Under the pieces are notes generated by a model that was not told where the DNA came from, searched no databases, and saw only the letters and a program-made list of their open reading frames with translations. From Azotobacter paspali (GTDB lineage Bacteria; Pseudomonadota; Gammaproteobacteria; Pseudomonadales; Pseudomonadaceae), in the NCBI RefSeq assembly GCF_042434745.1, contig NZ_JBHLSS010000021.1: DNA of 54,875 bases; one strand, 5' to 3'. A program made the position numbers and the translations under genes. Below, in pieces: positions 47,681 to 54,875 of this stretch (the first letter of the stretch is position 1; the number at the start of each line of letters is the position of its first letter).

Positions 47681-48310
47681 TCAACGCCGGACCGGGCAGC
47701 CGGTGGCCTGCTGCAGGTGCTCGAAGGTCACCCCCTCGGCCAGCTCGACCAGTTGCAAGCCCTGCCCGGTGACGTCGAGCACGCCCAGGTCGGTGATGAT
47801 CCGGTCGACCACCCCGACGCCGGTCAGCGGCAGGTCGCAGCGTTCGAGAATCTTGTACGCGCCGCCTTTGGCGCAGTGCTCCATCAGCACCACTACGCGG
47901 CGCACTCCGGCCACCAAATCCATGGCGCCGCCCATGCCCTTGACCATCTTGCCGGGGATCATCCAGTTGGCCAGGTCGCCGTGCTCGGAGACCTGCATGG
48001 CGCCGAGGATCGAAAGGTCGATGTGGCCGCCGCGGATCATGGCGAAGGAGGCGGCGCTGTCGAAGAAGCTGCTGCCGGAAACGGTGGTAACGGTCTGCTT
48101 GCCGGCGTTGATCAGGTCCGGGTCGACCTCTTCCTCGGTAGGGAAGGGACCGATGCCGAGCAGACCGTTCTCGCTCTGCAGCCAGACCTCCACACCGTCC
48201 GGGATGTAGTTGGCGACCAGGGTCGGCAGGCCGATGCCGAGGTTGACGTAGAAGCCGTCCTGCAGCTCCTGGGCGGCGCGTTGCGCCATCTGTTCACGAG
48301 TCCAGGCCAT
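47681..48310 (-). CDS. scoB: 3-oxoacid CoA-transferase subunit B
   Basis: 209 residues: RAAQELQDGFYVNLGIGLPT, then SENGLLGIGPFP with the catalytic Glu in the SENG motif, and GKMVKGMGGAMDLVAGVRRV. Together with subunit A it transfers CoA, normally from succinyl-CoA, to acetoacetate. The ATG is two bases after the subunit A stop. It is the last gene before the terminator. Distinguishing succinyl-CoA from acetyl-CoA donors (sco versus ato) is not possible from the sequence by eye. Confidence 0.85.
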   Translation of the reverse strand: MAWTREQMAQRAAQELQDGFYVNLGIGLPTLVANYIPDGVEVWLQSENGLLGIGPFPTEEEVDPDLINAGKQTVTTVSGSSFFDSAASFAMIRGGHIDLSILGAMQVSEHGDLANWMIPGKMVKGMGGAMDLVAGVRRVVVLMEHCAKGGAYKILERCDLPLTGVGVVDRIITDLGVLDVTGQGLQLVELAEGVTFEHLQQATGCPVRR

Positions 48311-48312
48311 GG

Positions 48313-49011
48313 TCAGGCACTCCGCAGGGTACGTTGTTCGATGCGTTTTTCCGGGGTGGGGTTGAGCACGATGCGTTGTACGTAGATGCCCGGCAGGTGG
48401 ATCCGATCCGGGTCCAGTTCGCCGGTCTCGACGACTTCCTCGACCTCGGCCACACAGACCCGTCCGGCCATCGCCGCCAGCGGGTTGAAGTTGCGCGCGG
48501 TCTTCCTGAACAGCAGGTTGCCGGCCTTGTCGGCCTTCCAGGCCTTGACCAGGGCGATGTCGGCGGTCAGTGACTTCTCCAGCACGTACCATTCGCCGTC
48601 GAATTGGCGGGTCTCCTTGCCCTCGGCGACCAGGGTGCCGTAGCCGGTCCGGGTGTAGAAGGCGGGTATGCCGGCGCCGCCAGCGCGCAGCTTCTCGGCC
48701 AGGGTGCCCTGGGGGGTGAATTCCAGCTCCAGTTCGCCGGCCAGGTACTGGCGTTCGAATTCCTTGTTCTCGCCGACGTAAGAGGAAATCATCTTGCGGA
48801 TCTGCCGGGTGGCGAGGAGCAGGCCGAGGCCGAAGTCGTCGACGCCGGCGTTGTTGCTGATGACGGTGAGGCCTCCTTTGCCGGAGTCGCGCAGGGCGGC
48901 GATCAGCGCTTCGGGGATGCCGCACAGGCCGAAGCCGCCGACGGCGAGGGTCATGCCGTCCTCCACCAGCCCGTCGAGGGCGGATTGGGCGCTGGGATAG
49001 AGCTTGTTCAT
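48313..49011 (-). CDS. scoA: 3-oxoacid CoA-transferase subunit A
   Basis: 232 residues: EDGMTLAVGGFGLCGIPEAL with the glycine-rich CoA-binding GGFGLCGIPE, then VISNNAGVDDFGLGLLL, SYVGENKEFERQYLAGELEL and NPLAAMAGRVCVAEVEEVVE. Partner of the B subunit directly downstream. Together with bdhA and gntP upstream it completes uptake, oxidation and activation of 3-hydroxybutyrate. Confidence 0.88.
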   Translation of the reverse strand: MNKLYPSAQSALDGLVEDGMTLAVGGFGLCGIPEALIAALRDSGKGGLTVISNNAGVDDFGLGLLLATRQIRKMISSYVGENKEFERQYLAGELELEFTPQGTLAEKLRAGGAGIPAFYTRTGYGTLVAEGKETRQFDGEWYVLEKSLTADIALVKAWKADKAGNLLFRKTARNFNPLAAMAGRVCVAEVEEVVETGELDPDRIHLPGIYVQRIVLNPTPEKRIEQRTLRSA

Positions 49012-49147
49012 GGAATGCTCTCCGCTGGTTGTACGGGGCCGTTTGCCGCGATGCGGATCAGGCCGGGTGTTTCCTTGTCGTTGTCGCTGCGGCCGTGGCC
49101 ATCGTCGCTGCACCGTTCTCGGCGTCGCGACGCGTTGCCGGCGGGCA

Positions 49148-49921
49148 TCATTGCGCCGCCCAACCGCCATCCATGTTCCAGGCCGCGCCGCGTACCTGGC
49201 TGGCCGCGTCGCTGCACAGGAACAGCACCAGCGCGCCGAGCTGCTCGGGGGTGACGAATTCCAGCGACGGCTGTTTCTCGGCCAGCAGGTCGTGACGGGC
49301 GGCGGCGGGATCGCCGCCGGCCTGGACGCGGGCGTCGATCTGCTGCTGCACCAGCGGCGTCAGCACCCAGCCCGGACAGATCGCGTTGCAGGTGATGGGG
49401 GTCTGCGCGGTTTCCAGAGCGACCACCTTGGTCAGGCCGAGCAGACCGTGCTTGGCGGCGACGTAGGCGGACTTCTGCGCCGAGGCGACCAGGCCGTGCA
49501 CCGAGGCGATGTTGACGATCCGTCCCCAGTCGCGCCGGCGCATGCCGGGCAGGGCTAAGCGGATGGTGTGGAAGGCCGAGGAGAGGTTAATGGCGAGGAT
49601 GCTGTCCCAGCGCTCCGGCGGGAATTCCTCGACCGGCGCCACATGCTGGATGCCGGCGTTGTTGACCAGGATGTCGACGGCGCCGAACTCGCTCTCGGCG
49701 AAAGCCATCAGCGCGGCGATTTCCTCCGGCTTGGACATGTCCGCCGGATGGTGGCGCGCTTCGTGGCCGTGCTGGCGTACCGCCTCTAGCGCCTGCTGCG
49801 CGTCGCCGAAGCCGTTGAGCACCAGGTTGGCGCCGGCGGCGGCCAGGCAGTGGGCGATGCCGAGGCCGATGCCGCTGGTGGAGCCGGTGACCAGGGCGGT
49901 CTTGCCGCTGAGGATCGTCAT
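49148..49921 (-). CDS. bdhA: 3-hydroxybutyrate dehydrogenase
   Basis: 257 residues, classical SDR. NAD-binding TGSTSGIGLGIA near residue 12, NNAGIQHV, catalytic Ser in NIASVHGLVAS, and Tyr-Lys in SAYVAAKHGL. ITCNAICPGWVLTPLV and the long lid helix (VQQQIDARVQAGGDPAAAR) are characteristic of 3-hydroxybutyrate dehydrogenases. It oxidises (R)-3-hydroxybutyrate to acetoacetate with NAD. It lies between a GntP permease and the CoA transferase. Confidence 0.88.
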   Translation of the reverse strand: MTILSGKTALVTGSTSGIGLGIAHCLAAAGANLVLNGFGDAQQALEAVRQHGHEARHHPADMSKPEEIAALMAFAESEFGAVDILVNNAGIQHVAPVEEFPPERWDSILAINLSSAFHTIRLALPGMRRRDWGRIVNIASVHGLVASAQKSAYVAAKHGLLGLTKVVALETAQTPITCNAICPGWVLTPLVQQQIDARVQAGGDPAAARHDLLAEKQPSLEFVTPEQLGALVLFLCSDAASQVRGAAWNMDGGWAAQ

Positions 49922-49941
49922 GGGGGTGTCTCCGTATGTTG

Positions 49942-51333
49942 TCAGACCAGGCCGGTGAGGTAGAAGGTAGCGATCACCACGAATACCGCTAGGGTCTTGA
50001 TCAGGGTGATGCCGAAGATGTCCTTGTAAGCCTCCCGATGGGTCAGGCCGGTGACCGTCAGCAAGGTGATCACCGCGCCGTTGTGCGGCAGGGTGTCCAT
50101 GCCGCCGCTGGCCATGGCGGCGACCCGGTGCAGCACTTCTAGGGGGATCTGCGCGGCGTGGGCGGCGGCGATGAAGGTTTCCGACATGGCAGCCAGGGCG
50201 ATGCTCATGCCGCCCGACGCGGAGCCGGTGATGCCGGCCAGCAGGGTGACGGTGACCGCCTCGTTGAGCAGCGGGTCGGGAATGCTCTTCAGCGTCTCGG
50301 CCAGCACCAGGAAACCCGGCAGCGCGGCGATCACCGCGCCGAAGCCGTATTCCGAGGCGGTGTTCATCGCCGCCAGCAGCGAGCCGCCGACGGCGGTCTT
50401 GCTGCCCTCGGCCAGTCGGTCGCGCACCGCGCCGAAGCTGCTGACCAGCACCAGCAGGATACCCAGCAGCAGCGCCGCTTCCACCGCCCAGATGGCGGTG
50501 ATCCTGCCGATGTTGGTCTGCACCGGCGCGGCCATGCCGGCCAGTTGCAGGTTATGGGTCTTGCCGTAGAGCGCGGGGATCAGGTGGGTGAAGAACAGGT
50601 TGGCGACACCCACCAGCAGGAGCGGGGAGAGCGCTAGCCAAGGATTGGGCAGCACCAGGTCCTCGGCGGTCTCCGGCTCGTTGCGCAGGTCGCTGCCGTA
50701 GCCCTCGCCGGCGGCGCGGGCCTTGCGCAACTGGCGCTGCAGGTAGAGCAGGCCGGCGGCGAGCACGAACAGCGCGCCGATTAGCCCCAGCCAGGGCGCG
50801 GCCCAGGCGTTGGTGCCGAAGAAGGCGCTGGGGATGATGTTCTGGATCTGCGGCGTGCCGGGCAGCGCGTCCATGGTGAAACTGAAGGCGCCGAGGGCGA
50901 TGGTCGCCGGGATCAGCCGCTTGGGGATGTCGCTCTGGCGGAACATCTCGGCGGCGAACGGATAGACCGCGAACACCACCACGAACAGCGACACCCCGCC
51001 GTAGGTCAACAGGGCGCAGACCAGCACGATGACCCGCATAGCTTGGCGGGTGCCGAACAGGCGGATCGCCGCACTGACGATGGCGCGCGAGAAGCCGGAC
51101 AGCTCGATCAGCTTGCCGAACACGGCGCCGAGCAGAAAGACCGGGAAGTACAGCTTGATGAAGCCGACCATCTTTTCCATGAACACCCCGCTGAAGGCTG
51201 GCGCCACCGCGCCGGGGTCGGTCAGCAGCACGGCGCCGAGGGCGGCGATGGGGGCGAAGAGGATCACGCTGTAGCCGCGGTAAGCCGCTAGCATGAGCAG
51301 GGCCAGGGCGGCGAGGGCGACGATGACGCTCAT
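49942..51333 (-). CDS. GntP-family permease, probably for 3-hydroxybutyrate
   Basis: 463 residues, about 12 membrane spans. GntP features are LYFPVFLLGAVFGKLIELSG and TYGGVSLFVVVFAVYPFAAE, then ITGSASGGMSIALAAMSETF and ASGGMDTLPHNGAVITLLTV. The family imports gluconate-like and hydroxy acids with protons. Context (bdhA and CoA transferase downstream, an HbcR-type activator upstream) points to 3-hydroxybutyrate. First gene of the operon; a sigma-54 promoter lies about 120 bases before its start. Confidence 0.85.
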   Translation of the reverse strand: MSVIVALAALALLMLAAYRGYSVILFAPIAALGAVLLTDPGAVAPAFSGVFMEKMVGFIKLYFPVFLLGAVFGKLIELSGFSRAIVSAAIRLFGTRQAMRVIVLVCALLTYGGVSLFVVVFAVYPFAAEMFRQSDIPKRLIPATIALGAFSFTMDALPGTPQIQNIIPSAFFGTNAWAAPWLGLIGALFVLAAGLLYLQRQLRKARAAGEGYGSDLRNEPETAEDLVLPNPWLALSPLLLVGVANLFFTHLIPALYGKTHNLQLAGMAAPVQTNIGRITAIWAVEAALLLGILLVLVSSFGAVRDRLAEGSKTAVGGSLLAAMNTASEYGFGAVIAALPGFLVLAETLKSIPDPLLNEAVTVTLLAGITGSASGGMSIALAAMSETFIAAAHAAQIPLEVLHRVAAMASGGMDTLPHNGAVITLLTVTGLTHREAYKDIFGITLIKTLAVFVVIATFYLTGLV

Positions 51334-51451
51334 CGGACGTCTCCTTGAACCTGTCGTGTCGGACGAAAGCCGTCAATGGCCGACGTCGGGAATGCGCCAC
51401 GGCAGGGATGTTGTTTTTATTTGGAATAGCGGAAAACCGTGGAAGGTACAG

Positions 51452-51467
51452 AGCGAGTTCCGTGCCA
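51452..51467 (-). promoter_or_regulatory. Sigma-54 (-24/-12) promoter of the hydroxybutyrate operon
   Basis: On the minus strand the sequence is TGGCACG-GAAC-TCGCT. It matches the RpoN consensus TGGCACG-N4-TTGCW with one mismatch and exact spacing. Transcription would start near 51440, about 105 bases before gntP. The gene directly upstream encodes a sigma-54 activator. Confidence 0.75.
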
Positions 51468-51518
51468 GCTTTGCCGCTCCTTGATTTACAAGGATTTTTT
51501 CATATGCTTTGGCGATAA

Positions 51519-51536
51519 TTTCCCAAGCTTGGGAAA
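51519..51536. promoter_or_regulatory. Perfect 18-bp palindrome upstream of the sigma-54 promoter
   Basis: TTTCCCAAGCTTGGGAAA is a complete dyad about 55 bases upstream of the -24 element. Its core CCCAAGCTTGGG shares the CCC-N6-GGG outline of the two dyads at 51590-51618. Candidate activator or repressor site. Confidence 0.45.
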
Positions 51537-51589
51537 GGTGTGGTCGCAGGTCGGGCCGGTACCCAGGGCAAGCGTGTGGCTATTGAATT

Positions 51590-51610
51590 CCCATTAATGG
51601 GATGTTCCTG

Positions 51611-51618
<8 letters not shown>
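51590..51618. promoter_or_regulatory. Paired dyads, candidate upstream activating sequence
   Basis: CCCATTAATGGG (51590-51601, perfect) and CCTGTTAACGGG (51607-51618, one mismatch) are two 12-bp palindromes with centres 17 bp apart. They lie ~125-150 bases upstream of the -24 element, the usual distance for sigma-54 enhancers. The second overlaps the stop codon of the activator gene. Confidence 0.55.
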
Positions 51619-53014
<1,396 letters not shown>

Positions 53015-53187
53015 GATGCGCTCCGATGCGTGACGAGAGTCCTGTAGGGCCTGTTGACGTTCGCTCAATAATCTCCGTATCGCAAGCCGAGCCCACCGTG
53101 GGAACGACCAACGACCATTGGCGACTTGAGAGCGGCGCCGGGCACCTCGACAATGGGTGCATCGATTGGCTCGGTCAAGAGTGATTC

Positions 53188-53947
53188 ATGAGTGGCGGCA
53201 TCCCTTCTTTGGACATTTGCGGTCCCCTGGCAACTCTGCGCCTGCGCTGGCCGGACAAGGCCAACCGTCTGGGAGAGGCGGACCTGTCGGCGCTGCTCGA
53301 ATGCCTGGCGCGCGTCGAAGCGGCGGCGCAGGTACGGGTGCTGCTGCGTGCCGAGGGCAGGCATTTCTGCGCCGGCTACAGCTTCGACGACCTGGCCACG
53401 GCCGGCGACGGCGAGCGTTTCGAGGCGATGGCCGACACCCTGGAGAACCTGCGTCCGCTGACTGTCGCCGAGGTGCAGGGCGCGGTATTCGGCGGCGCCA
53501 CCGACATCCTGCTGGCCTGCGACTTTTGCCTCGGCGGTCCGGCGGCGCAGATGCTCATGCCGGCGGCACGTTTCGGCCTACACCTCTATGCCTATGCCGG
53601 GCTGTTCCGGCGTTACGTGTCGCGCCTCGGGCTAAACGCCGCCAAGCGGCTGATCCTCGCCTGTGAGAAGCTCGACGCGCGGGGCATGTTGGAGGTCGGC
53701 CTGCTCACCCATGTACGACAGCCGCGAACGGCTGGCCGAGGCGACCGAGGCGCTGGTTGCGGAACTGATGGAACTCGCTTCGCTGGCGCTGGTCAGGATG
53801 AAGCGTCACCTGAACGCGGCCGCCGGCGGCAGCCTGGATCGCGCGGTGGTGGAGGCGGACGTGCGGCGCTGCGCGGCTTCGGCGGATTTCCAAGAAGGTC
53901 TGCGGGCGCTCAGGGAAAAGCGTCCGCCGCGCTTCGAGGGGCGCTGA
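53188..53947 (+). pseudogene. Enoyl-CoA hydratase/isomerase with a +1 frameshift
   Basis: Residues 1-174 are crotonase-like (AEGRHFCAGYSFDDLA, EVQGAVFGGATDILLACDF). At 53708-53710 an apparent extra C in ACCCATG shifts the frame. The next frame gives MYDSRERLAEATEALVAELM and continues to the TGA at 53947 with the expected C-terminal helices. Restored length is about 252 residues, normal for the family. As read, the product would lack its C-terminus, so it is listed as disrupted; a single-base sequence error is an alternative. Substrate unknown. Confidence 0.7.
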
Positions 53948-54071
53948 GCCTTCTCGCTGCAGAGCCTTGTCCGCATGCGATCCGGTGGACCCGGTCGCCT
54001 GCGGCGTTCTCTCGGTCAGTGGCGGCGGACTCCCGCGCGTCGATGCGGGAGGCCGCCCGGCGGCATCCGCT

Positions 54072-54087
54072 TTGTAATATTCGACAA
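54072..54087. promoter_or_regulatory. HexR-type operator 1 upstream of zwf
   Basis: TTGT-AATATTCG-ACAA matches the Pseudomonas HexR operator TTGT-N7/8-ACAA (N8 form). It lies 100 bases before the zwf start. Confidence 0.6.
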
Positions 54088-54106
54088 TGCTTTTCTAGTG
54101 AAAAAA

Positions 54107-54121
54107 TTGTTTTTATAACAA
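54107..54121. promoter_or_regulatory. HexR-type operator 2 upstream of zwf
   Basis: TTGT-TTTTATA-ACAA matches the same consensus in its N7 form, 20 bases downstream of operator 1. Two sites in an A+T-rich promoter suggest repression of zwf released by KDPG (2-keto-3-deoxy-6-phosphogluconate). Confidence 0.6.
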
Positions 54122-54187
54122 CATGATGTATTGATGAATCGTTTCATTGATGGTTTTATTGTGGCTTCTTTTACAAAAAGAACAATC

Positions 54188-54875
<688 letters not shown>

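Overview
The window is high-G+C gammaproteobacterial DNA, most likely from a member of the Pseudomonadaceae and plausibly Azotobacter or a close relative. Pointers are an OprD-type porin, CvfB, a PQQ sugar dehydrogenase, an RsmZ-type Gac/Rsm small RNA with a GacA box, a hydroxybutyrate operon with a sigma-54 regulator of the HbcR type, and TTGT-N7/8-ACAA (HexR-type) sites before zwf. No species-specific marker was tested, so the genus is an inference.

Layout. 1-3240: core genes (SDR C-terminus, a pseudouridine-synthase-like protein lacking the catalytic Asp, PQQ sugar dehydrogenase, cvfB) ending in tRNA-Thr(CGT). 3159-23016: an integrative element in the 3' half of that tRNA, bounded by an ~86-bp imperfect direct repeat. 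Its left two thirds is one rightward operon (3412-16547): SNF2-type helicase with DUF3883, DUF262 protein, DUF1156 DNA methyltransferase, AAA ATPase, a small PD-(D/E)XK-like protein and a DUF499 ATPase. This looks like an anti-phage locus distantly related to DISARM. The right third is a leftward satellite-like module (integrase, AlpA-like regulator, primase-helicase, small proteins). 23322-23541: GacA box and RsmZ-like sRNA.

23569-29078: LysR regulator divergent from an AtuA-like pair, a CitMHS carrier and an OprD porin, which looks like an uptake and catabolic unit for an organic acid. 29422-37260: a type I-E CRISPR-Cas locus that appears to be decaying. cas3 is frameshifted in its Walker A motif, cas8e is fused in frame to cse2, cas1 and cas2 are absent, a transposase remnant sits where they would be, and the array is four diverged repeats.

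37394-46572: TPR protein, an inverted-repeat element (38341-38643), a glycogen-debranching-type enzyme with a GT4 glycosyltransferase, a CNT nucleoside carrier, a CtaG/DUF2243 membrane pair and a fragment resembling phosphonoacetate hydrolase. 46587-53014: metallo-hydrolase, then the leftward operon gntP-bdhA-CoA transferase A-B with a matching sigma-54 promoter, palindromic candidate activator sites and the GAFTGA activator upstream. Together these would import 3-hydroxybutyrate, oxidise it to acetoacetate and activate it with CoA. 53188-53947: frameshifted enoyl-CoA hydratase. 54188-end: 5' part of zwf.

Most likely system of interest: the tRNA-borne element with its six-gene defence-like operon, whose methyltransferase contains a long internal segment of clearly lower G+C.
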